Assembly: GCA_029964075.1 (NCBI GenBank)
Contig: CM057129.1
Location: 17,165,430-17,229,429, forward strand
DNA length: 64,000 nucleotides
Direction: 5' to 3'
Origin: Patiria pectinifera
Lineage: Eukaryota; Echinodermata; Asteroidea; Valvatida; Asterinidae
How positions within the stretch are numbered: position 1 is the stretch's first letter; every line of letters starts with the position of its first letter. The notes beneath the pieces were generated by a model. The model searched no databases. It saw only the letters and a program-made list of their open reading frames with translations, and was not told the origin of the DNA. Position numbers and translations under genes: made by a program. Shown here one piece after another: positions 23,586-37,184 of the stretch.

Positions 23586-26500
23586 GTGAAATTATGCTTA
23601 GTCCAATGGTGCGGACTGCCCACTCTAAATCTGGAGGTTGTGGGTTCAAATCCAGGGTGGGAATTTTATATTTTAAAATTGTATTTCTTTTGGGGTAAAT
23701 TGAAACTTTATAGTTAATTTCGTAACCACAAGTAAGTGTTAAATAATGCTTAGTCCAATGGTACGGACTGCTGACCCTCAATGTGAAGGTTGCGGGTTCA
23801 AATCCAGGGTGGGGATTTAGATTTAAAATTTTATTTCTTTTGGGTGAATTGAAACTTTATAGTTAATTTCGTAACCACTTCAAAATGTGAAATTGTGCTT
23901 AGTCCAATGGTACAGACTGCTGACTCTAAAGCTGAAGGTTGCAGGTTCAAATCCAGGGTGGGAATGTTAGATTTTAAAATTTTATTTCTTTTTGGGTAAA
24001 TTGAAACTTTAAAGTGAATTTCATAACCACTAGAAAGTGTGAAATAATGCTTAGTCCAATGGTGCGGACTGCTGACTCTAAATCTGAAGGTTGCGGGTTC
24101 AAATCCAGGGTGGGAATTTTAGATTTAAAATTTTACTTCTTTTGGGGTAAATTGAAACTTTATAGTTGATTTCATAACGACTAAAAAGTGTGAATTTATG
24201 TTTAGTCCAATGGTACGGACTGCTGACTCTCAATCTGAAGGTTGCAGGTTCAAATCCAAGATGAGGGTTTTAGATTTAAAAATTTTATTTCTTTTTGGGT
24301 GAATTGAAACTTCATAGTTAATTTCGTAACCACTAGAAAGTGTGAAATTATGCTTAGTCCAATTGTACGAACTGCTGACTCTAAATCTGAAGGTTGCGGG
24401 TTCAAATCCAAGGTGGGAATTTTAGATTTTAATTTTTTTTCTTTTTGGGTAAATTGAAACCTTATAGTTTATGTCATAACGACCAAAAAGTGTGAAATTG
24501 TGCTTAGTCCAATGGTACAGACTGCTGACTCTAAAGCTGAAGGTTGCAGGTTCAAATCCAGGGTGGGAATGTTAGATTTTAAAATTTGATTTTTTGGGGG
24601 GGTAAATTGAAACTTTAAAGTGAATTTCGTAACCACTAGAAAGTGTGAAATAATGCTTAGTCCAATGGTGTGGACTGCTGACTCTAAATCTGAAGGTTGC
24701 GGGTTCAAATCCAGGGTAGGAATTTGAAATTTTAATATTTTATTTCTTTAGGAGTAAATTGAAACTTTATAGTTAATTTCGTAACCACTAAAAAGTGTGA
24801 AATTATGCTTAGTCCAATGGTGCGGACTGCCCACTCTAAATCTGAAGGTTGCGGGTTCAAATCCAAGGTGGGGATTTTTAGATTTTAAAATTGTATTTCT
24901 TTTGTAAATTGAAACTTTATAGTTTATTTCGTAACCACGATAAAGTGTGAATTTATGTTTATTCAAATGGTACGGACTCCTGACTCTAAATCTGAAGGTT
25001 ATGGGTTCAAATCCATGGTGAGGATTAAGATTTAAAATTTTATTTCTTTTGGGGTAAATTGAAACTGCATAGTTAATTTCGTAACCACTAGAAAGTGTGA
25101 AATAATGCTTAGTCCAATGGTACGGACTGCTGACTCTAAATATGAAGGTTGCGGGTTCAAATCCAGGGTGGGGATTTAGATTTAAAATTTTATTTCTTTT
25201 TGGGTGAATTGAAACTTTATAGTAAATTTTGTAACCACTTCAAAATGTGAAATTGTGCTTAGTCCAATGGTACAGACTGCTGACTCTAAAGCTGAAGGTT
25301 GCAGGTTCAAATCCAGGGTGGGAATGTTAGATTTTACAATTTTATTTCTTTTTGGGTAAATTGAAACTTTAAAGTGAATTTCATAACCACTAGAAAGTGT
25401 GAAATAATGCTTAGTCCAATGGTGCGGACTGCTGACTCTAAATCTGAAGGTTGCGGGTTCAAATCCAGGGTGGGGATTTTAGATTTAAAATTTTACTTCT
25501 TTTGGGGTAAATTGAAACTTTATAGTTGATTTCATAACGACTAAAAAGTGTGAATTTATGTTTAGTTCAATGGTACGGACTGCTGACTCTCAATCTGAAG
25601 GTTGCAGGTTCAAATCCAAGATGAGGATTTTAGATTTTAAATTTTATTTCTTTTTGGGTGAATTGAAACTTCATAGTTAATTTCGTAACCACTAGAAAGT
25701 GTGAAATTATGCTTAGTCCAATGGTACGTACTGCTGACTCTAAATCTGAAGGTTGTGGGTTCAAATCAAGGATGGGGATTTTAGATTTAAAATTTTATTT
25801 CTTTTTGGGTGAATTGAAACTTTATAGTTAATTTCATAACCACTACACAGTGTGAAATTATGCTTAGTCCAATGGTACGGACTGCTGACTCTAAATCTGA
25901 AGGTTGCAGGTTCAAATCCAAGATGGGAATTTTACATTTTCAAATTTTATTTCTTTTTGGGTGAATTGAAACTTTATAGTTAATTTCGTAACCACTAGAA
26001 AGTGTGAAGTTATGCTTATAGTCCAATGGTACGGACTGCTGACTCTAAATCTGAAGGTTGTGGGTTCAAATCCAGGGTAGGAATTTGAAATTTTAATATT
26101 TTATTTCTTTAGGGGTAAATTGAAACTTTATAGTCAATTTCGTAACCACTAAAAGTGTGAAATTATGCTTAGTCCAATGGTGCGGACTGCTGACTCTAAA
26201 TCTGAAGGTTGCGCGTTCAAATCCAGGGTGGGGATTTTAGATTTTAAAATTTTATTTCCTTTTTGTGTAAATTGAAACTTTATAGTTTATTTCGTAACCA
26301 CGGTAAAATGTAAATTTATGTTTATTCCAATGGTAATGGACTGCTGACTCTAAATCTGAAGGTTGCGGGTTCAAATCCAGGGTGGGGATTTAGATTTAAA
26401 ATTTTATTTCTTTTGGGTGAATTGAAACTTTATAGTAAATTTTGTAACCACTTCAAAATGTGAAATTGTGCTTAGTCCAATGGTACAGACTGCTGACTCT

Positions 26501-27400
26501 AAAGCTGAAGGTTGCAGGTTCAAATCCAGGGTGGGAATGTTAGATTTTACAATTTTATTTCTTTTTGGGTAAATTGAAACTTTAAAGTGAATTTCATAAC
26601 CACTAGAAAGAGTGAAATAATGCTTAGTCCAATGGTGCGGACTGCTGACTCTAAATCTGAAGGTTGCGGGTTCAAATCCAGGGTGGGGATTTTAGATTTA
26701 AAATTTTACTTCTTTTGGGGTAAATTGAAACTTTATAGTTGATTTCATAACGACTAAAAAGTGTGAATTTATGTTTAGTTCAATGGTACGGACTGCTGAC
26801 TCTCAATCTGAAGGTTGCAGGTTCAAACTAAGATAGATGAGGATTTTAGATTTTAAATTTTATTTCTTTTTGGGTGAATTGAAACTTCATAGTTAATTTC
26901 GTAACCACTAGAAAGTGTGAAATTATGCTTAGTCCAATGGTACGGACTGCTGACTCTAAATCTGAAGGTTGTGGGTTCAAATCAAGGATGGGGATTTTAG
27001 ATTTAAAATTTTATTTCTTTTTGGGTGAATTGAAACTTTATAGTTAATTTCATAACCACTACACAGTGTGAAATTATGCTTAGTCCAATGGTACGGACTG
27101 CTGACTCTAAATCTGAAGGTTGCAGGTTCAAATCCAAGATGAAGATTTTAGATTTTGAATTTTCTTTTCTTTTGGGTGAAGTGAAACTTTATAGTTAATT
27201 TCGTAACCACTAGAAAGTGTGAAGTTATGCTTATAGTCCAATGGTACGGACTGCTGACTCTAAATCTGAAGGTTGTGGGTTCAAATCCAGGGTAGGAATT
27301 TGAAATTTTAATATTTTATTTCTTTAGGGGTAAATTGAAACTTTATAGTTAATTTCGTAACCACTAAAAAGTGTGAAATTATGCTTAGTCCAATGGTGCG
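23586..27400 (+). repeat. Satellite higher-order block A
   Basis: This block recurs about 4,695 bases downstream (28281-32100). Unit variants occur in the same order and keep the same offset, for example the variant ending GGGGGGGTAAATTGAAAC and the one with TTATAGTCCAATGGT (27222 versus 31917). Inside it an eight-monomer sub-block of about 1.21 kb is itself doubled (landmark CACTTCAAAATGTGAAATTG near 25237 and 26447). Confidence 0.8.
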
Positions 27401-28280
27401 GACTGCTGACTCTAAATCTGGAGGTTGTGGGTTCAAATCCAGGGTGGGAATTTTATATTTTAAAATTTTATTTCTTTTTGGGTAAATTGAAACTTTATAG
27501 TTTATTTCGTAACCACGATAAAGTGTGAATTTATGTTTATTCCAATGGTACGGACTGCTGACTCTAAATCTGAAGGTTGCGGGTTCAAATCCATGGTGGG
27601 GATTTAGATTTAAAATTTTATTTCCTTTTTGTGTAAATTGAAACTTTATAGTTAATTTCGTAACCACTAAAAAGTGTGAAATTATGCTTAGTCCAATGGT
27701 GCGGACTGCTGACTCTAAATCTGAAGGTTGCGCGTTCAAATCCAGGGTGGGGATTTTAGATTTTAAAATTTTATTTCCTTTTTGTGTAAATTGAAACTTT
27801 ATAGTTTATTTCGTAACCACGATAAAGTGTGAATTTATGTTTATTCCAATGGTACGGACTGCTGACTCTAAATCTGAAGGTTGCGGGTTCAAATCCAAGG
27901 TGGGAATTTTAGATTTTAATTTTTTTTCTTTTGGGGTAAATTGAAACCTTATAGTTGATGTCATAACGACGGAGTGTGAAATTGTGCTTAGTCCAATGGT
28001 ACAGACTGCTGACTCTAAAGCTGAAGGTTGCAGGTTCAAATCCAGGGTGGGAATGTTAGATTTTAAAATTTGATTTTTTGGGGGGTAAATTGAATTTTTA
28101 AAGTGAATTTCGTAACCACTATGAAGTGTGAAATAATGCTTAGTCCAATGGTGTGGACTGCTGACTCTAAATCTGAAGGTTGCGGGTTCAAATCCAGGGT
28201 AGGAATTTGAAATTTTAATATTTTATTTCTTTAGGAGTAAATTGAAACTGTATAGTTAATTTCGTAACCACTAAAAAGTG

Positions 28281-31200
28281 TGAAATTATGCTTAGTCCAA
28301 TGGTGCGGACTGCCCACTCTAAATCTGAAGGTTGCGGGTTCAAATCCAGGGTGGGGATTTTTAGATTTTAAAATTTTATTTCTTTTGGGGTAAATTGAAA
28401 CTTCATAGTTAATTTCGTAACCACTAGAAAGTGTGAAATAATGCTTAGTCCAATGGTACGGACTGCTGACTCTAAATCTGAAGGTTGCGGGTTCAAATCC
28501 AGGGTGGGGATTTAGATTTAAAATTTTATTTCTTTTGGGTGAATTGAAACTTTATAGTTAATTTCGTAACCACTTCAAAATGTGAAATTGTGCTTAGTCC
28601 AATGGTACAGACTGCTGACTCTAAAGCTGAAGGTTGCAGGTTCAAATCCAGGGTGGGAATGTTAGATTTTAAAATTTTATTTCTTTTTGGGTAAATTGAA
28701 ACTTTAAAGTGAATTTCATAACCACTAGAAAGTGTGAAATAATGCTTAGTCCAATGGTGCGGACTGCTGACTCTAAATCTGAAGGTTGCGGGTTCAAATC
28801 CAGGGTGGGAATTTTAGATTTAAAATTTTACTTCTTTTGGGGTAAATTGAAACTTTATAGTTGATTTCATAACGACTAAAAAGTGTGAATTTATGTTTAG
28901 TCCAATGGTACGGACTGCTGAATCTCAATCTGAAGGTTGCAGGTTCAAATCCAAGATGAGGGTTTTAGATTTAAAAATTTTATTTCTTTTTGGGTGAATT
29001 GAAACTTCATAGTTAATTTCGTAACCACTAGAAAGTGTGAAATTATGCTTAGTCCAATTGTACGAACTGCTGACTCTAAATCTGAAGGTTGCGGGTTCAA
29101 ATCCAAGGTGGGAATTTTAGATTTTAATTTTTTTTCTTTTGGGGTAAATTGAAACCTTATAGTTTATGTCATAACGACTAAAAAGTGTGAAATTGTGCTT
29201 AGTCCAATGGTACAGACTGCTGACTCTAAAGCTGAAGGTTGCAGGTTCAAATCCAGGGTGGGAATGTTAGATTTTAAAATTTGATTTTTTGGGGGGGTAA
29301 ATTGAAACTTTAAAGTGAATTTCGTAACCACTAGAAAGTGTGAAATAATGCTTAGTCCAATGGTGTGGACTGCTGACTCTAAATCTGAAGGTTGCGGGTT
29401 CAAATCCAGGGTAGGAATTTGAAATTTTAATATTTTATTTCTTTAGGAGTAAATTGAAACTTTATAGTTAATTTCGTAACCACTAAAAAGTGTGAAATTA
29501 TGCTTAGTCCAATGGTGCGGACTGCCCACTCTAAATCTGAAGGTTGCGGGTTCAAATCCAAGGTGGGGATTTTTAGATTTTAAAATTGTATTTCTTTTTG
29601 TGTAAATTGAAACTTTATAGTTTATTTCGTAACCACGATAAAGTGTGAATTTATGTTTATTCAAATGGTACGGACTGCTGACTCTAAATCTGAAGGTTGC
29701 GGGTTCAAATCCATGGTGAGGATTAAGATTTAAAATTTTATTTCTTTTGGGGTAAATTGAAACTGCATAGTTAATTTCGTAACCACTAGAAAGTGTGAAA
29801 TAATGCTTAGTCCAATGGTACGGACTGCTGACTCTAAATCTGAAGGTTGCGGGTTCAAATCCAGGGTGGGGATTTAGATTTAAAATTTTATTTCTTTTTG
29901 GGTGAATTGAAACTTTATAGTAAATTTTGTAACCACTTCAAAATGTGAAATTGTGCTTAGTCCAATGGTACAGACTGCTGACTCTAAAGCTGAAGGTTGC
30001 AGGTTCAAATCCAGGGTGGGAATGTTAGATTTTACAATTTTATTTCTTTTTGGGTAAATTGAAACTTTAAAGTGAATTTCATAACCACTAGAAAGTGTGA
30101 AATAATGCTTAGTCCAATGGTGCGGACTGCTGACTCTAAATCTGAAGGTTGCGGGTTCAAATCCAGGGTGGGGATTTTAGATTTAAAATTTTACTTCTTT
30201 TGGGGTAAATTGAAACTTTATAGTTGATTTCATAACGACTAAAAAGTGTGAATTTATGTTTAGTTCAATGGTACGGACTGCTGACTCTCAATCTGAAGGT
30301 TGCAGGTTCAAATCCAAGATGAGGATTTTAGATTTTAAATTTTATTTCTTTTTGGGTGAATTGAAACTTCATAGTTAATTTCGTAACCACTAGAAAGTGT
30401 GAAATTATGCTTAGTCCAATGGTACGTACTGCTGACTCTAAATCTGAAGGTTGTGGGTTCAAATCAAGGATGGGGATTTTAGATTTAAAATTTTATTTCT
30501 TTTTGGGTGAATTGAAACTTTATAGTTAATTTCATAACCACTACACAGTGTGAAATTATGCTTAGTCCAATGGTACGGACTGCTGACTCTAAATCTGAAG
30601 GTTGCAGGTTCAAATCCAAGATGAAGATTTTAGATTTTGAATTTTATTTCTTTTTGGGTGAATTGAAACTTTATAGTTAATTTCGTAACCACTAGAAAGT
30701 GTGAAGTTATGCTTATAGTCCAATGGTACGGACTGCTGACTCTAAATCTGAAGGTTGTGGGTTCAAATCCAGGGTAGGAATTTGAAATTTTAATATTTTA
30801 TTTCTTTAGGGGTAAATTGAAACTTTATAGTTAATTTCGTAACCACTAAAAAGTGTGAAATTATGCTTAGTCCAATGGTGCGGACTGCTGACTCTAAATC
30901 TGAAGGTTGCGCGTTCAAATCCAGGGTGGGGATTTTAGATTTTAAAATTTTATTTCCTTTTTGTGTAAATTGAAACTTTATAGTTTATTTCGTAACCACG
31001 ATAAAGTGTGAATTTATGTTTATTCCAATGGTACGGACTGCTGACTCTAAATCTGAAGGTTGCGGGTTCAAATCCAGGGTGGGGATTTAGATTTAAAATT
31101 TTATTTCTTTTTGGGTGAATTGAAACTTTATAGTAAATTTTGTAACCACTTCAAAATGTGAAATTGTGCTTAGTCCAATGGTACAGACTGCTGACTCTAA

Positions 31201-32100
31201 AGCTGAAGGTTGCAGGTTCAAATCCAGGGTGGGAATGTTAGATTTTACAATTTTATTTCTTTTTGGGTAAATTGAAACTTTAAAGTGAATTTCATAACCA
31301 CTAGAAAGTGTGAAATAATGCTTAGTCCAATGGTGCGGACTGCTGACTCTAAATCTGAAGGTTGCGGGTTCAAATCCAGGGTGGGGATTTTAGATTTAAA
31401 ATTTTACTTCTTTTGGGGTAAATTGAAACTTTATAGTTGATTTCATAACGACTAAAAAGTGTGAATTTATGTTTAGTTCAATGGTACGGACTGCTGACTC
31501 TCAATCTGAAGGTTGCAGGTTCAAATCCAAGATGAGGATTTTAGATTTTAAATTTTATTTCTTTTTGGGTGAATTGAAACTTCATAGTTAATTTCGTAAC
31601 CACTAGAAAGTGTGAAATTATGCTTAGTCCAATGGTACGGACTGCTGACTCTAAATCTGAAGGTTGTGGGTTCAAATCAAGGATGGGGATTTTAGATTTA
31701 AAATTTTATTTCTTTTGTGGTAAGTTGAAACTTTATAGTTAATTTCATAACCACTACACAGTGTGAAATTATGCTTAGTCCAATGGTACGGACTGCTGAC
31801 TCTAAATCTGAAGGTTGCAGGTTCAAATCCAAGATGAAGATTTTAGATTTTGAATTTTATTTCTTTTTGGGTGAATTGAAACTTTATAGTTAATTTCGTA
31901 ACCACTAGAAAGTGTGAAGTTATGCTTATAGTCCAATGGTACGGACTGCTGACTCTAAATCTGAAGGTTGTGGGTTCAAATCCAGGGTAGGAATTTGAAA
32001 TTTTAATATTTTATTTCTTTAGGGGTAAATTGAAACTTTATAGTTAATTTCGTAACCACTAAAAAGTGTGAAATTATGCTTAGTCCAATGGTGCGGACTG
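28281..32100 (+). repeat. Satellite higher-order block B (copy of block A)
   Basis: It repeats the variant order of 23586-27400 with an offset of about 4,695 bases and few differences. It contains the same internal doubling (CACTTCAAAATGTGAAATTG near 29935 and 31148). The match breaks down after about 32100, where a different arrangement with a 2,417-bp offset (GTAACCAGTAGAATGTGTG at 32356 and 34773) begins. Confidence 0.78.
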
Positions 32101-35100
32101 CTGACTCTAAATCTGAAGGTTGCGCGTTCAAATCCAGGGTGGGGATTTTAGATTTTAAAATTTTATTTCCTTTTTGTGTAAATTGAAACTTTATAGTTTA
32201 TTTCGTAACCACGATAAAGTGTGAATTTATGTTTATTCCAATGGTACGGACTGCTGACTCTAAATCTGAAGGTTGCGGGTTCAAATCCATGGTGGGGATT
32301 TAGATTTAAAATTTTATTTCTTTTGGGGTAAATTGAAACTTTATAGTTAATTTCGTAACCAGTAGAATGTGTGAAATAATGCTTAGTCCAATGGTACGGA
32401 CTGCTGACTCTAAAGCTGAAGGTTGTGGGTTCAAATCCAGGGTGGGGAATTAGATTTAAAATATTATTTCTTTTGGGGTGAATTGAAACTTGATAGTTAA
32501 TTTCGTAACCAGTAGAAAATGTGAAATTGTGCTTAGTTCAATGGTACAGACTGCTGACTCTAAAGCTGAAGGTTGCAGGTTCAAATCCAGGGTGGGGATT
32601 TTAAAATTTTACTTCTTTTGGGGTAAATTGAAACTTTATAGTTGATTTCGTAACGAATAAAAAGTGTGAATTTATGTTTAGTCCAATGGTACGGACTGCT
32701 GACTCTCAATCTGAAGGTTGCAGGTTCAAATCCAAGATGAGGATTTTAGATTTTAAATTTTATTTCTTTTTGGGTGAATTGAAACTTCATAGTTAATTTC
32801 GTAACCACTAGAAAGTGTGAAATTATGCTTAGTCCAATGGTACGGACTGCTGACTCTAAATCTGAAGGTTGTGGGTTCAAATCAAGGATGGGGATTTTAG
32901 ATTTAAAATTTTATTTCTTTTTGGGTGAATTGAAACTTTATAGTTAATTTCATAACCACTACGCAGTGTGAAATTATGCTTAGTCCAATGGTACGGACTG
33001 CTGACTCTAAATCTGAAGGTTGCAGGTTCAAATCCAAGATGAAGATTTTAGATTTTGAATTTTATTTCTTTTTGGGTGAATTGAAACTTTATAGTTAATT
33101 TCGTAACCACTAGAAAGTGTGAAGTTATGCTTATAGTCCAATGGTACGGACTGCTGACTCTAAATCTGAAGGTTGTGGGTTCAAATCCAGGGTAGGAATT
33201 TGAAATTTTAATATTTTATTTCTTTAGGGGTAAATTGAAACTTTATAGTTAATTTCGTAACCACTAAAAAGTGTGAAATTATGCTTAGTCCAATGGTGCG
33301 GACTGCTGACTCTAAATCTGAAGGTTGCGCGTTCAAATCCAGGGTGGGGATTTTAGATTTTAAAATTTTATTTCCTTTTTGTGTAAATTGAAACTTTATA
33401 GTTTATTTCGTAACCACGATAAAGTGTGAATTTATGTTTATTCCAATGGTACGGACTGCTGACTCTAAATCTGAAGGTTGCGGGTTCAAATCCATGGTGG
33501 GGATTTAGATTTAAAATTTTATTTCTTTTGGGGTAAATTGAAACTTTATAGTTGATTTCATAACGACTAAAAAGTGTGAATTTATGTTTAGTTCAATGGT
33601 ACGGACTGCTGACTCTCAATCTGAAGGTTGCAGGTTCAAATCCAAGATGAGGATTTTAGATTTTAAATTTTATTTCTTTTTGGGTGAATTGAAACTTCAT
33701 AGTGAATTTCGTAACCACTAGAAAGTGTGAAATTATGCTTAGTCCAATGGTACGGACTGCTGACTCTAAATCTGAAGGTTGCGGGTTCAAATCCAGGGTG
33801 GGGATTTTAGATTTAAAATTTTACTTCTTTTGGGGTAAATTGAAACTTTATAGTTGATTTCATAACGACTAAAAAGTGTGAATTTATGTTTAGTTCAATG
33901 GTACGGACTGCTGACTCTCAATCTGAAGGTTGCAGGTTCAAATCCAAGATGAGGATTTTAGATTTTAAATTTTATTTCTTTTTGGGTGAATTGAAACTTC
34001 ATAGTTAATTTCGTAACCACTAGAAAGTGTGAAATTATGCTTAGTCCAATGGTACGGACTGCTGACTCTAAATCTGAAGGTTGTGGGTTCAAATCAAGGA
34101 TGGGGATTTTAGATTTAAAATTTTATTTCTTTTTGGGTGAATTGAAACTTTATAGTTAATTTCATAACCACTACACAGTGTGAAATTATGCTTAGTCCAA
34201 TGGTACGGACTGCTGACTCTAAATCTGAAGGTTGCAGGTTCAAATCCAAGATGAAGATTTTAGATTTTGAATTTTATTTCTTTTTGGGTGAATTGAAACT
34301 TTATAGTTAATTTCGTAACCACTAGAAAGTGTGAAGTTATGCTTATAGTCCAATGGTACGGACTGCTGACTCTAAATCTGAAGGTTGTGGGTTCAAATCC
34401 AGGGTAGGAATTTGAAATTTTAATATTTTATTTCTTTAGGGGTAAATTGAAACTTTATAGTTAATTTCGTAACCACTAAAAAGTGTGAAATTATGCTTAG
34501 TCCAATGGTGCGGACTGCTGACTCTAAATCTGAAGGTTGCGCGTTCAAATCCAGGGTGGGGATTTTAGATTTTAAAATTTTATTTCCTTTTTGTGTAAAT
34601 TGAAACTTTATAGTTTATTTCGTAACCACGATAAAGTGTGAATTTATGTTTATTCCAATGGTACGGACTGCTGACTCTAAATCTGAAGGTTGCGGGTTCA
34701 AATCCATGGTGGGGATTTAGATTTAAAATTTTATTTCTTTTGGGGTAAATTGAAACTTTATAGTTAATTTCGTAACCAGTAGAATGTGTGAAATAATGCT
34801 TAGTCCAATGGTACGGACTGCTGACTCTAAAGCTGAAGGTTGTGGGTTCAAATCCAGGGTGGGGAATTAGATTTAAAATTTTATTTCTTTTGGGGTGAAT
34901 TGAAACTTGATAGTTAATTTCGTAACCAGTAGAAAATGTGAAATTGTGCTTAGTTCAATGGTACAGACTGCTGACTCTAAAGCTGAAGGTTGCAGGTTCA
35001 AATCCAGGGTGGGGATTTTAAAATTTTACTTCTTTTGGGGTAAATTGAAACTTTATAGTTGATTTCGTAACGAATAAAAAGTGTGAATTTATGTTTAGTC

Positions 35101-37184
35101 CAATGGTACGGACTGCTGACTCTCAATCTGAAGGTTGCAGGTTCAAATCCAAGATGAGGATTTTAGATTTTAAATTTTATTTCTTTTTGGGTGAATTGAA
35201 ACTTCATAGTTAATTTCGTAACCACTAGAAAGTGTGAATTAATGTTTAGTCTAATGGTACGTACTGCTGACTCTAAATCTGAAGGTTGTGGGTTCAAATC
35301 CAGGGCGGGGATTTTAGATTTTAAAATTTTATTTCCTTTTTGTGTAAATTGAAACTTTATAGTTTATTTCGTAACCACGATAAAGTGTGAATTTATGTTT
35401 ATTCCAATGGTACGGACTGCTGACTCTAAATCTGAAGGTTGCGGGTTCAAATCCATGGTGGGGATTTAGATTTAAAATTTTATTTCTTTTGGGGTAAATT
35501 GAAACTTTATAGTTAATTTCGTAACCACTAGAAAGTGTGAAATAATGCTTAGTCCAATGGTACGGACTGCTGACTCTAAAGCTGAAGGTTGTGGGTTCAA
35601 ATCCAGGGTGGGGAATTAGATTTAAAATTTTATTTCTTTTGGGGTGAATTGAAACTTGATAGTTAATTTCGTAACCAGTAGAAAATGTGAAATTGTGCTT
35701 AGTTCAATGGTACAGACTGCTGACTCTAAAGCTGAAGGTTGCAGGTTCAAATCCAGGGTGGGGATTTTAAAATTTTACTTCTTTTGGGGTAAATTGAAAC
35801 TTTATAGTTGATTTCGTAACAAATAAAAAGTGTGAATTTATGTTTAGTCCAATGGTACGGACTGCTGACTCTCAATCTGAAGGTTGCAGGTTCAAATCCA
35901 AGATGAGGATTTTAGATTTTAAATTTGATTTCTTTTTGGGTGAATTGAAACTTCATAGTTAATTTCGTAACCACTAGAAAGTGTGAATTAATGTTTAGTC
36001 TAATGGTACGTACTGCTGATTCTAAATCTGAAGGTTGCGGGTTCAAATCCAGGGCGGGGATTTTAGATTTTAAAATTTTATTTCTTTTTGTGTAAATTGA
36101 AACTTTATAGTTTATTGCGTAACCGCGATAAAGTGTGAATTTATGTTTATTCCAATGGTACGGACTGCTGACTCTCAATCTGAAGGTTGCGGGTTCAAAT
36201 CCATGGTGGGGATTTAGATTTAAAATTTTATATCTTTTGGGGTAAATTGAAACTTTATAGTTAATTTCGTAACCACTAGAAAGTGTGAAATAATGCTTAG
36301 TCCAATGGTACGGACTGCTGACTCTAAATCTGAATGTTGCGGGTTCAAATCCAGGGTTGGAATTTTAGATTTTAAAATTTTATTTCTGTTGGGGTAAATT
36401 GAAACTTTATAGTTGATTTCGTAATGACTAAAAAGTGTGAATTTATGTTTAGTCCAATGGTATGGACTGCTGACTCTAAATCTGTAGGTTGGGGGTTCAA
36501 ATCCAAGATGAGGATTTTAGATTTTAAATTTGATTTCTTTTTGGGTGAATTGAATCTTAATAGTTAATTTCGTAACCACTAGAAAGTGTGAAATTATGCT
36601 TAGTCCAATGGTACGGACTGCTCACTCTAAATCTGTAGGTTGGGGGTTCAAATCCGAGATGAGGATTTTAGATTTTAAATTTGATATCTTTTTGGGTGAA
36701 TTGAAACTAAATAGTTAATATCGTAACCACCAGAAAGTGTGACTCAAGCTTAGTCCAATGGTACGGACTACTGACTATAAAACAGAGGGTTGCGAGTTCA
36801 AATCCAGGGTGGGAATTTGAAATTTTAATATTTTATTTCTTTAGGGGTAAATTGAAACTTAATAGTTAATTTTGTAACCACTAGAAAGTGTGAAATTATG
36901 CTTAGTCCAATGGTACGGACTGCTGACTCTAAATCTGAAGGTTGTGGGTTCCAATCCAGGGTGGGAATTTTAGATTTTAAAACTTTGTTTCTTTTGGGGT
37001 AATTTGAAACTTTATAGTTAATTTCGTAACCACAAGAAAGTGTGAAATTATGCTTAGTCCAATGGTGCGGACTGCTGACCCTAAATCTGAAGGTTGCGGG
37101 TTCAAATCCAGGGTGGGGCTTTTATATTTAAATTTTATTTCTTTTTAGTTTGTGAATTGAAACTTGATAATTAATTTCGTAACC

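Noticed and set aside
22937-23781. Long frames of 183-253 codons on both strands
   Set aside because: They consist almost wholly of the N gap.
23590-36200. Minus-strand open frames through the satellite, encoding repeated NPQPSDLESAVRTIGLS / GFEPATFRFRV peptides
   Set aside because: They are read-through of the tRNA-like repeat in antisense. GFEP comes from the complement of box B. There is no codon bias or start context, and frames break at random with monomer length.
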